DNA of 64,000 bases, taken from contig CM064732.1 in the NCBI GenBank assembly GCA_032717465.1, positions 23,301,924 through 23,365,923 on the forward strand. The letters run 5' to 3'. This DNA is from Coenobita brevimanus (Eukaryota > Arthropoda > Malacostraca > Decapoda > Coenobitidae). Position 1 is the stretch's first letter. Each line of letters opens with the position of its first letter. This document shows positions 1-11,389 of this stretch, one piece after another. The notes beneath the pieces were generated by a model that was not told the DNA's origin, made no database searches, and worked only from the letters and a program-made list of their open reading frames with translations. A program made the translations under genes and the position numbers.

Positions 1-2487
1 AGTGGTTGGTGCAATAAACTGGCACAAACATAGCAATGCCGGAAGGCATCTTTGACTGCAGGTGTTGAGACAGTATTTCTATGAAATGCCTACTGAGGTA
101 GTCCTTGCACTACAGCCAGTCAGGCAGTTGCTGCACACTGGGCCTTTGTTTCACAGAAAGCATTACTTGGCCATATCTCTCCAGAAGACCGAAAATTACA
201 TCCTTCTCAAACTGTCTCAGGCATGTCCTGGTCTGTGTAACTTCCTTTAACAGAATGAAGGAATTCAGTACACAGATGCCCAGCACATGTAGGAATGCCT
301 TCTTATACCATTTGCAGCACCCCATCAGACAGTCAATGGTGCCGATCTGCATATAAGACTTATCGACGAGTCACATGTTCACATTATAGTCTATAACAGC
401 ATCAGACTTGAAAACTGGCTACCTCGTTCTCCTATCGACCTTGCCTGTATTTATCAACTTACCTTCATGGACCGTGGAGAAGACATTTACCTTCCTCTTG
501 TCATGCCATTGAATTGCAAGGAGTTTACCTGATTTCAAGGTCTTGCACTTCCCCTTCACGGTGCCCTTGGGAAAGGGTGGCCAGTGCTTCCTCTTTGCAT
601 AGACAGAGCCACATGATCCAGTTTTGTGTTTTGCAGGTACTTTTTCAAGACTTGGTGCCATGTAATAATTATCGGTGAACAGGATGTGGTTGCCACAGAA
701 GTACCTGTCCATTAGCTTCTTGACAACTGAGCCAGAGAAGCCATGGGGATCGTCCTTCGACAATACCGCATCACTCGCTGTATACACAATAAATTCTAAC
801 ACGTACCCAGTCTTGCAATCACACAATACAAAGAACTTTTTTCCGAAACGATGTCTCTTTAAAGGAATGTACTGAATGAAGGCAAGACGTCCCCTGAACA
901 GAACAAGCGACACATTGGTAACGCCCTTCTAGAATGGCCTGAATAATGACCAAGATTTTTCCCTCATCATCTCCAGAATCGAATGAATCTTCCACAGCCT
1001 ATCGTTCGGATGTGGGCCCATATTGGTGGAGAAATGTAGGTACCTGAGGAAGTCAAGGTACCGATACCCCGGTATATACTTACCAAATACGGGGGTAGCT
1101 GAAGTATCATCCACTAGCCAATAATCATGTGTATTGTGCTTTCTTACATGAAGCATCAACATAGTCAATCTTGCTAACACATGTCACAGTCCATTCTTTC
1201 ATCTTTGCACTCTCTCTCAGTGCGAGGTTTCAGCCCAACTGCAGCAGAATTCCCTGATTGTATTTACTTCTTTCACACTGAAGTCCATCACTGTCTTTGT
1301 GAAAAAAGCAAGGAAGAATTCCACTGCAGAGGATCGATTACAGGGGAATTCTGGCTGCACACCTGGATTTGTGTTATCAAGTACAGGTACCTCGGGCTGA
1401 AACCACGTCCCTTTCCCCCAGGCAAAAGTTTCCAACCTATGCAAGAATGGTTCCTGCCTTTGCTGTGCACATGGTCTGTCCCGTGCCTTGCCACGACCCC
1501 TAGCATGGCGGTGTGGTGGCAAATCCATCGACTCACCACTAGATAAGGCAGCTGATGGTGATGATGCTGGTGACAGTGATCGTGGTGGTGATGGCGATGG
1601 TGATAGGCGTGGGCAGGCATGTGCCTGCAAGCGTGCACCTGCACCAACATAGCCCAACGTACTTGGCTGTGGTGATAAGGCACATAGTGAGGCAACCAGG
1701 CATGGCGAGCCACTTGGTGAGACAGGCCGGCTTGCTGAGGCATTTGGTGAGGCACGCTGGCGTGGTGAGCCATGTGGTGAGGCAGGCCACTGTGGTGAGG
1801 CACATGGTGAGGCAGGCCGGCGTGACAAGCCACGTGGTGAGGCAGGCCAGCATGGTGAGGTACATGGTGAGGCAGGCCAGCATGCCGAGCCACGTGGTGA
1901 GGCAGGCTGGTGTGGCGAGGCACATAATGAGGCAAGCCAGCGTGGTGAGGCACAGGGTGATGTTGTTTCAGATGCAGGCAATATAGGAGAGGCTAGTTTT
2001 GATGGGGGATGGGTGGAAATTTGCACGGTAGGCCGCCCTGGTGTGCGGCTCAGCCTGCGGCGTTTCCTCTTCCTGCCACCTCCACCTCCTCCCTTTCTTC
2101 ACTCTCTACTTCCCCTTCCACCTTCTCCATTGTGCGAGTATCTCCTTCTGCAGCAGCATCAATAACATCTGACCCTTCATCATCAGAATAGGCTGATGAT
2201 CATACACAGGGAAAACATCACCACACAGTTGAGAACTCATGGTCACTCTCCTCCTCTGACGCGTGCATTTCCGCACTCAGCATGGCGATGTCACTTTCTC
2301 CAGAGAAGGAGTCACTTTCCTCACCCGCTATTGGTGAAAATGGCAGATGCAACTCCCTCCCTATTGTACTGTCACTAAGGCCTTTCCTTTTAGGGCTTTT
2401 TGACTTTATTGGTGTTAAAGTTGGCAGTCACTGGCGCTCACCCAAGGGTCCGGACACAGGAAGAACTTTCTGCGTTGGTTTATCCAT
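1..2487 (-). pseudogene. piggyBac-type transposase relic, runs off left edge
   Basis: Read on the minus strand, a candidate start at 2487 opens an acidic, Ser/Glu/Asp-rich N-terminal region down to about 2050. It continues into a basic KRKRRR stretch, a repeat-expanded segment (1681-1950), and a conserved block with LDNTNPG and EFFLAFFT (about 1400-1260). Next come a block with DYW and YLDFLRYLHF (1180-929), a block with FRGRLAFIQY, FVLCDCKTGYVL and TDNYY (913-419), and DYNVNM then LVDKS followed by KWYKKAFLHVLGI (about 390-110). This is the domain order of piggyBac DDE transposases (DDE_Tnp_1_7). Near the left edge RHCYVCAS looks like the start of the C-terminal Cys-rich finger. In-frame stops (for example TGA replacing Gly just before LVDKS) and frameshifts near 1200, 925 and 2050 show it is dead. 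No functional protein is expected. Confidence 0.88.
1681..1950. repeat. 30-bp minisatellite inside the piggyBac relic
   Basis: Nine consecutive 30-bp units start at 1681, 1711, 1741 and so on to 1921, with no length change between units. The consensus is close to CACATGGTGAGGCAGGCC followed by a more variable 12-mer. Because 30 is a multiple of three, the minus-strand frame carrying the transposase N-terminus stays open, giving a 10-residue Pro/Ser/Ala-rich repeat. It lies between the basic N-terminal patch and the first conserved transposase block. Confidence 0.9.
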
Positions 2488-2839
2488 GACAGAGGTATGC
2501 AGGCAACTGGAGCGTGACTAGGATGCATGTCAGAGGGTTGGCAGTGGCTGCATGTGGCGGAAATAACTAGCTGAATACTCAAACAAGGGCGCAAAATACT
2601 AAGTCATATATACGTGACCCCTGGACAGCCCTGGAAGGACGTGTAAACATATCACCTGGATGGGATGGGTTATCTCAACAGGATCTTCCACATGACTCTC
2701 TCCATGTCTTCAGCAACGCAAAGCTATGTGCTTCAGCTTTCTTTATGTTCTCATTGTCTTCATTTCTCGTGGTATATCTTGAAAGGATCACAATACTACT
2801 AAAACAAAGAACGTGGTAGGTGTGCTGGACTGACTCCGC

Positions 2840-3167
2840 ACCCTTTTTAATCCCACTAACTTAATAACTATTTAGAGGAACCTTATACGCTCAGGTCTGG
2901 AGTATAGGAATTATTTGCTATGGAAAGGGGATATCATCACACCTATTACAGCACTTCAAAGCAGATTAGAATCTAAGGCTTTTGTCTCATTAGCTCTCCT
3001 CCTCTCACTGACTACCTTCAGTCTTTACCTTTCTTCACCCCATTGTTGCATTTCTTTCTTTCTAAAACTGTTGTGGCTGTTGTTCTTCTGAACGCCCTAA
3101 TTGCAGTCCTACCCCATTACGGGGCATAACATGCAGCCCCCGTCTAGCTTTACATTCACACCCTTTT

Positions 3168-3172
<5 letters not shown>
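2840..3172 (+). pseudogene. LINE 3' fragment, Jockey/CR1-like family
   Basis: The stretch resembles the last part of ORF2 in the LINE copy at 18-21 kb. A LESKAF motif near 2968 matches VESKAF there, and the following Leu/Ser-rich text and the CCGTCTAGC near 3140 match CTGTCTAGC at about 20,690. Frameshifts are numerous. It is a short decayed fragment of the family described at 17,990-20,960, ending at a (CT)n tract. Confidence 0.6.

Positions 3173-3220
<48 letters not shown>
3169..3220. repeat. (TC)n microsatellite
   Basis: Uninterrupted TC dinucleotide tract directly after the LINE fragment. Confidence 0.97.
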
Positions 3221-4733
<1,513 letters not shown>

Positions 4734-4908
4734 TGACACCATAATCCTGTACGGGGTGGCCATTTGACTTCGAGTTATTTGTTATACGGGGAGGGGCACT
4801 AACCCTCCACCAACCCACTTGTTGACACGTAGGGAGCACGTATATTTTGGTTATATGGTTACCACAGCGTTGTAAATAGTTTCTTGGCTTAGATACATAG
4901 AGAGAGAG

Positions 4909-4943
<35 letters not shown>

Positions 4944-5037
4944 GTAATTGTACAGAGTCCGTAACTTCTTCACTGACGAGCGGTTATCAATAATTTATAA
5001 GTCACGTGTGCTCTCAGCTTGAATATTTCTCACCCTC

Positions 5038-5452
5038 GTGGAATGGATGTGGAGAGGTAGCTTTAAAACAACTACTGTAGACGAAATTCAGAACAAAGCT
5101 GTTCGAATTATTAATAATCCTGCTATTATAAATAAACTACCTCCCCTACAAGAAGGAATGTTGCCTCGCTTGCATTATTTTACAGATATTTTTATGGCAA
5201 ATGGTCAGACGAATTTGTGTCTGTTGTGCCACCTCTCCATGACTTCCCTCGTGCTATACGGGCATCTAGTAGCGCTCATGACTGGAATGTCACAGAGCTA
5301 TATTCCAGAGCTTCTGCCTATCAAAATTCTTTTATTCCCCGAACTACATTTCTCTGGAACTCGCTTCCCCGGAGATGTTTCCCCCCAAACTTCAACTTAC
5401 AGCTGTTCAAGTCCAACTGTTACAGATATTTTATGAATGGAGGACGCCAGTA
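5038..5452 (+). pseudogene. LINE ORF2 C-terminal fragment
   Basis: Two overlapping frames give EIQNKAVRII (about 5090), then after a frameshift NSFIPRTTFLWNSLP (about 5325-5370) and NLQLFKSNCYRYF at the end. The motif order (IQNKAVR, Arg-rich gap, F..RT..LWNSLP, LFK..) is the usual C-terminal tail of Jockey/CR1-type LINE reverse transcriptases. It differs in sequence from the family at 18-21 kb, so it is probably another family. The 5' part is missing, and it is followed at once by a (TA)n tract. Confidence 0.75.
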
Positions 5453-5505
5453 ATCTGGTGTCTGGGCTTTTTTTTTTTATATGTTTTTCCTTCCTCGTTC
5501 TGTTA

Positions 5506-5510
<5 letters not shown>

Positions 5511-5588
<78 letters not shown>

Positions 5589-5604
5589 AGTGTGTGTGTG
5601 TGTA
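5511..5604. repeat. (TA)n plus (TG)n microsatellite
   Basis: TA repeat from 5511 to about 5580, then a TG repeat to 5604. It separates two LINE fragments in opposite orientation, each ending at the microsatellite. Confidence 0.96.
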
Positions 5605-6012
5605 ATCCAGTCCACTGCTGAACACGAATTCCTTGACTGATCCAGTCTCTCCCACCTTTTGCCTGCAAACTTTTTGTTTCATCTCTCCACCTTCTATCTG
5701 GCCATTTTCTTCTATGCTTACAATCTTTTGGAATCCATTCAGTTAGCCTCTTGCTCCATCAGTTATCCCTTATTCTTGCTACATGTCCGGCCAACCTTCA
5801 TTTCTGTTCTTTCTTTCCTTCTGTAATGTCTTTGACTTTAGTCTGCTCTTTCACCTCAGTCGATTTTTTCCTGTTAAATGTATTCCACACACTGACCTTT
5901 CCATTTCTCTTTGAGAACAGAATAGTTGATTTTCCATCGTTTTTGTTAGTTTCCAGGTCTCACAATCGTACGTCATTGCTGGAATTATATATCATTTCTG
6001 CCAATGTAGGAC
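5605..6012 (-). pseudogene. RTE-type LINE C-terminal fragment
   Basis: On the minus strand the sequence reads IPAMTYDCETWKLTK near 5985-5945, a block like REMERSVCGI, then GHVARIRDNRWTERLTEW near 5770-5715 and finally RRWRDE. These match the C-terminal region of RTE-like non-LTR retrotransposons (YG.ETW, AGHVAR..D.RW, GRP..RW.D). Stops and frameshifts are present. Its 3' end abuts the (TG)n/(TA)n tract at 5511-5604. Confidence 0.72.
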
Positions 6013-6111
6013 AAATTTAGTACCTGATGATTGTCTAAGGATTGCCGATATTTCGTGATTGATTATGTTTGGGAGAGTATTTACCACATTTATATACTGT
6101 ATATACATACC

Positions 6112-6112
<1 letters not shown>

Positions 6113-6174
<62 letters not shown>
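6113..6174. repeat. (TA)n microsatellite
   Basis: About 60 bp of pure TA repeat. Confidence 0.97.
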
Positions 6175-6176
<2 letters not shown>

Positions 6177-6440
6177 TTACCCTCATAAAGCAACTGCCTA
6201 AGTCATTTTTTCTACTTTCCCGGAAATCGAGAGAAACCAGTCTCATTTTCTTAATTTTCAATGGCTTAGGCAGAAACTTGAGGCGCATTTTAGATGACTT
6301 GCACCCTAGACCTTGCAAAGGCAGCTATACCAATAGGCACGCTACGTGATGTAGAATTGGTTTAGGCAAAAATCTAGAAATCGCCAAAATATGACTTACG
6401 CAGTTTCTTTATGAAAGTGACGATATATATATGTATATAT
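6175..6440. other. Unclassified stretch with a short inverted repeat
   Basis: No gene. CTGCCTAAGTCATT at about 6190 and AATGGCTTAGGCAG at about 6259 are near-perfect inverted arms about 55 bp apart. This may be the core of a small foldback element. Confidence 0.4.
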
Positions 6441-6444
6441 CGTT

Positions 6445-7003
6445 TCGTTTCGTTTTTAAAGGCTCCAACATGCTTGCATGTGTCGGCCTTGGTCACCTAA
6501 TGGCAGCTCTCCACGCTGCACGATCCATTGGAACCTCCCTGTTCAGTCCCTTAACCCTAAGGTCACACTCAATGACCTCGTCCCATGTCTTTCTCGGTCT
6601 ACCCCTCAGAACCCCACCCCCAATATTAACACTTCTCACCTTCCTCACCAATTATCATCCCCCATCCTCTCCACATGTCCAAACCACCTCAATCTACCTC
6701 TCCCTTCACAACACCAATACACTCCAGTCCCATCCTACCTCTCAACTCTTCCATTGTAAACCCAGCCCCTCCAGGCCTTGGACGCAGGGACGCACTGCAC
6801 ATCCAGCTAATCACTGTAATTTCTGTACGTCTGAGCCGGCGAATATCTTCCTCCTTCACTGCCCAGGTCTCACTGCCATACAGCATTACACTCCTAACAC
6901 ATGCTGCATACAAAGACCCCTTGGCACATAGGGAGAGCCCTCTCAATGTCAGGAGAGGCAAGAGCTCCCTGAACTTCTTCCAACCACTTCTCACCCTAGC
7001 CAC
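6445..7003 (-). pseudogene. LINE ORF2 C-terminal fragment (RTE-like)
   Basis: The minus strand reads RSGWKKFRELLPLL, then CVRSVMLYGSETW, RRLRRTE and WMCSASL (7003-6750). After a frame change comes RGRPRKTWDEVIECDL and the tail near 6520-6450. Motif order and wording fit the C-terminal domain of RTE-like LINEs, related to but distinct from the copy at 21.6-22.8 kb. It lacks the RT core. The gap between the two readable blocks shows frameshifts. Confidence 0.75.
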
Positions 7004-7015
7004 AGAGCTAGCTTA

Positions 7016-7084
7016 TATATATAGATAGATTGATAGATAGATAGATAGATAGATATTTATATATATATATATATATATATATAC
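7016..7084. repeat. (GATA)n and (TA)n microsatellite
   Basis: GATA units at about 7022-7052 followed by a TA tract at 7060-7084. Confidence 0.95.
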
Positions 7085-7858
7085 CATACTTCCAGTGTCA
7101 TAGGACACACTTTTTTTTCCACAAAAATTACCTTAGAAATCACCCTGTGTTCTAAGACAAGAGGCTGCTGCAGCACACGAAGATATTCGAGCTCTAGGTG
7201 GGGATACGTGTTTGAAAATTTGTTCAGATATATATACAAGATATACTTTTGGGTCAGTTAAACTCTGTTTCAGTGTTGCCAACTCCTAATTTCAAAACCC
7301 ACTAGGCTGGACCCAGAAAACCGCTAGATTTGGGCATAAACCAGCTAAATTTTAAAATATTGTCTATTATATAAAACATACTAAGAAAACATTAATTCAC
7401 ACAGTCTGAGAAACTATTCAAGAGTTAAAGGTTTCATAATTCGATACAATTAACTTGATTACTTCAAGAAAAAGAATAATAAAAAATACTATTGCCTTCA
7501 TTGTTCCTTGGACATATTAGTCAGTATCGAGATCTGGCTACACAACAGGGCATTCCATTTGTATGGAATAATTAACCTCTTAACCTCGGGGCGTCACTTT
7601 CGTGACGCTTGGGAGCAAGGGATCAAACCGCGGGGCGTCACTTTTGTGATTCTGTGTTATTTTGAATTCACCCGGGCTTTCAAGTGGTGGCTTGTATCAT
7701 CTATCAGTACTGCCAATGTCCAACACTAGTCAGGACTCCTAATCTCATCTGTACTCCCATCCATTGTTGACAATTTAGCCATTTCTCCCCATTCTTGACT
7801 CCCTTCCCTACCCCCCCTCCATTACCCTATCCTCTTGCCTGCCTGGCCATGCTACACT
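7085..7858. other. Unclassified stretch with a TTAA-type end candidate
   Basis: No gene recognised. At 7578 the sequence TTAACCTCGGGGCGTCAC resembles the outer end of a piggyBac-type element. It contains the perfect palindrome GCGTCAC-tttc-GTGACGC, and GCGGGGCGTCAC recurs about 50 bp later. I could not find a matching opposite end. Confidence 0.35.
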
Positions 7859-8480
7859 AAGTAAATCTTCCCTGGAATTTTTCACTGATTTCATCCATTG
7901 AAATAAGCCCTATGCCCTATTCTTATACCAAATAATATATACAAGAAAGAAATAAGGTAAGTGAGAGTGCCATACACCTAGAATTGGCTAATTATCATCT
8001 GACAACATCTCACGTGCACTCGTTTGCTAATTTTCGCTGTTTATTTCCCCTTGAAATATGCTGTATCATCTATTTTCATAATAAAAATATATATAAGAAA
8101 GGAAGGGAGAAGCCTAAGTGATATTGACATTCACCTGGAACTACCTAATTATTGCAAGCCACCACACTGTATTCTACTCAAAGTAAATCTTCCCTGGAAT
8201 TATCCACTGATTTCATCCATTGAAAAAAACCCTATGGCCAATTCTTATACCAAATAATATATACAAAGAAGAAATAAGGTAAGTGATAGTGCCATACACC
8301 TGGAATTGGCTAATTATCACCTGACAACACCTCACGCGCACTCGTTCACAAATTTTCGCTGTTCATTTCCCCTTGAAATATGCCGTATAATCTATTTTCG
8401 TAATAAATATACATATAAGGAGGGAATGGAGAAGCCTAAGTGATATTTACATTCACCTGGAGCTATGTAATTTATAATGT
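7859..8480. repeat. Tandem duplication, unit about 322 bp
   Basis: AAGTAAATCTTCCCTGGAA starts at 7859 and again at 8181. The following ~290 bp match closely, including TTCTTATACCAAATAATATA, TTTTCGCTGTT and AGAAGCCTAAGTGATATT. The copies have diverged by scattered substitutions and small indels. No coding content is evident. Confidence 0.85.
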
Positions 8481-8622
8481 ATTGTCTAGATTTCCTGCCA
8501 ATCATTTCACTGCTATATATTAGCTGCTGTCAAGAGGCTACCATTGGCAGTAATCCATTTCCCTAGGTAGGCCACCACCCCGGCCCACCCTTATCAGTTC
8601 ACTCTCATCTTCCAATGTGAAG

Positions 8623-9087
8623 GTACAGTTGCGAGCAGATGACTCGAGGCCACCTAGTCCACCAACATGTTTGGTGTTTTATCTGGTAACAGTGGTAGCT
8701 ATGAACTTGACCGAGATCCAGTTGGCCGTTCTGGCGAAACAAACCCATTGATAATTTGTCAATATTCAGTTCTAACTGGTCTCCAATCACTATAATGCAA
8801 GTAAATGTATTATACTAATAATGATTAACGTGTCATACACATGGTAGATATATTTATAACCATAGTATTACAACATAGGCTTCCAGGTAGTGGTTCATTC
8901 ATTCATGTGAAACACACGGGGGTATCGGTAGTGATTTATTTTGTTCGACCATCGTCATGAACAAAACGACCCTTACCAGTTTTCAAGAGATGCCGTAGGG
9001 TTATCGTTTTCCCGCAACCTAGCATTATTATCACAAAAATACCGACATGCCAGTCATCCCTCACCGTGAACCTCACTTTCGTCAACT
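8623..9087. repeat. Direct repeat copy 1 (~465 bp)
   Basis: It starts GTACAGTTGCGAGCAGATGA and matches 10,261-10,700 along most of its length. Shared landmarks include AAACAAACCCATTGATAATT, GGTAGATATATTTATAACCA and ATCGGTAGTGATTTATTTTG. A short minus-strand reading frame is conserved in both copies but shows no recognisable domain. The family is unknown to me. Confidence 0.85.
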
Positions 9088-9241
9088 TCTGAATCCTAGG
9101 AAAGTTAAAGGTTCACACCATAGTATGCGGAACAAGGAGAGGGGGATGTGGGAGTTATAAGGAGGATGGTGGGTGAGGAAGGGAGGGACGAGGTGGAACG
9201 TCTGATGGAAGGGGGGGCTGGTGGCATTGGTGATATGCACC

Positions 9242-9430
9242 TTTAACCCTTACACCGTGGGCATGTTTCCCAATGTTTTGCGTGTCGAGCTCTGACAGAC
9301 TCTCAAAAAATATTTGCCAAAAATCAGTTATTAGTCCTAGAATATTAAAATTACATATGCATATGGCACAACCTTCAGCTTTCTCCTGGGATGTTTGTTG
9401 AGCCTTCGTCGATTACCGTAGGACTTGTGG
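9242..9430. mobile_element. piggyBac-type element terminus (TTAACCC end)
   Basis: The sequence from TTAACCCTTACACCGTGGGC (9245 region) through TTTGCCAAAAATCAGTTATT, TTACATATGCATATGGCACA and TTGTTGAGCCTTCGTC matches the reverse complement of 45,735-45,540. Its outer edge is TTAA, the target duplicated by piggyBac transposases. The opposite end could not be located in 9431-10,260, which is AT-rich with recurring TTTACA motifs. Confidence 0.65.
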
Positions 9431-10260
9431 AGACCTCTGAAGTTGGGTAACGAAATCTCCACTTTACACTTCCCGACAATCCGTAATATGATTACCACAG
9501 CCAGATATTAACACTATAAACACTATGATTATCAAGTAGTTTGGGATCCATACTCCAAATAAAAACCACTGTGAAAGCAATGAAAATTACGAGCGCGTAA
9601 GACCTTCCCACTTGCGCTAGTTCGCTGTTGGTACTCTGTCATTTATTATTCATAAAACCCCTCACACTTTATATTTCTATTACTATATAACACTTATATA
9701 TATCTACAGTCTTTACCCATAAGTTTCCTTCAGTAGTATTAGTTTATTTTCACTGTAGGGATTCAATTTCTTTCAGTAAAATACGTAGCATTCACTTTCT
9801 CGTCCTGTATACTAGCATTGAGAGTGAATGTCACTTTCACCTTCACGCTCATAACTCATAGTATTCATACATGCTAGAGTGAAACTTTCACTACTCCTAG
9901 CGTATATACTCGTATTCTTATAATACTACTCATTTACGTTTCTATTTACGTTCTCTACATTATTTACATTTCTATTTTATTTACACTGTGTTATGCACTG
10001 TCACTTGAAGTAACTTATAAAACTATTTTCCACTGTTCACGTATATTTACATTCATTACTTTCACTTGCTGTTTACACATTATTTACACATTATTTGCAA
10101 TTCCACTTGCACTGTTTTACTCAATAGAAAGATCGTAGTCACTCTTTTATCAATTGTCAGCCCTTTACCTCTTTCCACACGAGGTTTAGTAGTGGGTAAA
10201 TGTCACAGGGCCCATTGCATACAGGTGAAAAGTGCATGAAGTTAGCAGGAGCAAACAGAC
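9431..10260. other. AT-rich stretch, probably interior of the TTAA element
   Basis: No reading frame of note. TTTACA, TTTACATT and CACTTTCAC motifs recur, for example near 9,830-9,900 and 10,040-10,100. It lies between the terminus at 9242 and direct repeat copy 2, so it may be the remainder of the same inserted element. Confidence 0.35.
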
Positions 10261-10700
10261 GTACAGTTGCGAGCAGATGACTCGAGGCCACCGAGTCCAT
10301 CAACATGTTGGTGTTTTTTCTGGTAACAGTGATGGGTATGAACTTGACCGAGATTCACTCGGCTGTTCTGTCGAAACAAACCCATTGATAATTTGTCAAT
10401 GTGCAGTTCTAACTGGTCCCCAGTCAATATCATGCAAGTAAACGTATTATACTGATGATGATTAATTTGTCACACACATGGTAGATATATTTATAACCAT
10501 AATATTACAACCAACTCGTTCAAATAGTGGTTCGTTCATTCATGCGAGACACACGGGTATCGGTAGTGATTTATTTTGTTCGTTGTGAACCAAACAACCT
10601 CTACCAGTTTTCAAGAGACATGCCATAGGATTATCAGCTTCCCCCGAACCTAGCATGATCACAAATAATTCGTGATGCCCTTCTCCCCGCCTCGTCAACC
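10261..10700. repeat. Direct repeat copy 2 (~440 bp)
   Basis: Second copy of the repeat at 8623-9087, in the same orientation and offset by 1638 bp. The copies differ by substitutions and small indels. Weaker similarity (AGAGTTAAA versus AAAGTTAAA) may extend to the TA tract at 10,761. Confidence 0.85.
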
Positions 10701-10758
10701 TGAGACACACAAACCTGTTATCAGCGAATCTGATCCAACTGGGAGAGTTAAACATACT

Positions 10759-10760
<2 letters not shown>

Positions 10761-10828
<68 letters not shown>
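10761..10828. repeat. (TA)n microsatellite
   Basis: Pure TA tract; a second one lies at 11,092-11,157. Confidence 0.97.
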
Positions 10829-10834
<6 letters not shown>

Positions 10835-11090
10835 TAGCTATGGCTGTGCTATTATAAATACCAGGTAATGAAGTGGACAATAGCTAATACATTGGAAGAA
10901 TGACTATATATGTCCATAGATAGGCTAACAAGTAGCAATAGTATGAAGGTAGTAAACGTAGTAGTGGATGCGCGAGTCGTCACTGCTGATGTTCCTTGAT
11001 TATTTCCTTCCTATTTTTTTCTTGTTATTGCCTTGTCTGTTTGGGGAAGCGTCCAATGTCAAGGGGCGTCATATGACAAGGGAAGTACGT

Positions 11091-11091
<1 letters not shown>

Positions 11092-11157
<66 letters not shown>
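11092..11157. repeat. (TA)n microsatellite
   Basis: Pure TA tract, followed by poly-T runs at 11,177-11,184 and 11,226-11,247. The ~260 bp between this and 10,828 and the ~230 bp after it show no gene. Confidence 0.96.
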
Positions 11158-11389
11158 TATGTGGAGCGATTTATAATTTTTTTTTACGATGAAGCCGAGC
11201 ATGTTCCCTTGCTACTGTCTGCTATTTTTTTTTTTTTTTTTTTTTTTACGTGTCCGACACAGTGTTTCGAGTGTTATAGGTCATTACTTATAATAAATTC
11301 TAAATTCTTCCCATCCAGTACTTGTGTCAGTGGTGTTGAACGTGGTAAAAAAAAAAATATATATTGTTTAATGTTTTTGTCACCGTTGC

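Noticed and set aside
1217..2026. 269-codon minus frame as an independent Pro-rich gene
   Set aside because: Its C-terminal third carries piggyBac N-terminal blocks and the rest is the 30-bp minisatellite; it is part of the broken transposase.
8623..10700. Direct repeats as LTRs of a small (TRIM-like) retroelement
   Set aside because: They do not start TG and end CA, no primer binding site or polypurine tract is visible, and the interior contains a TTAA-element end.
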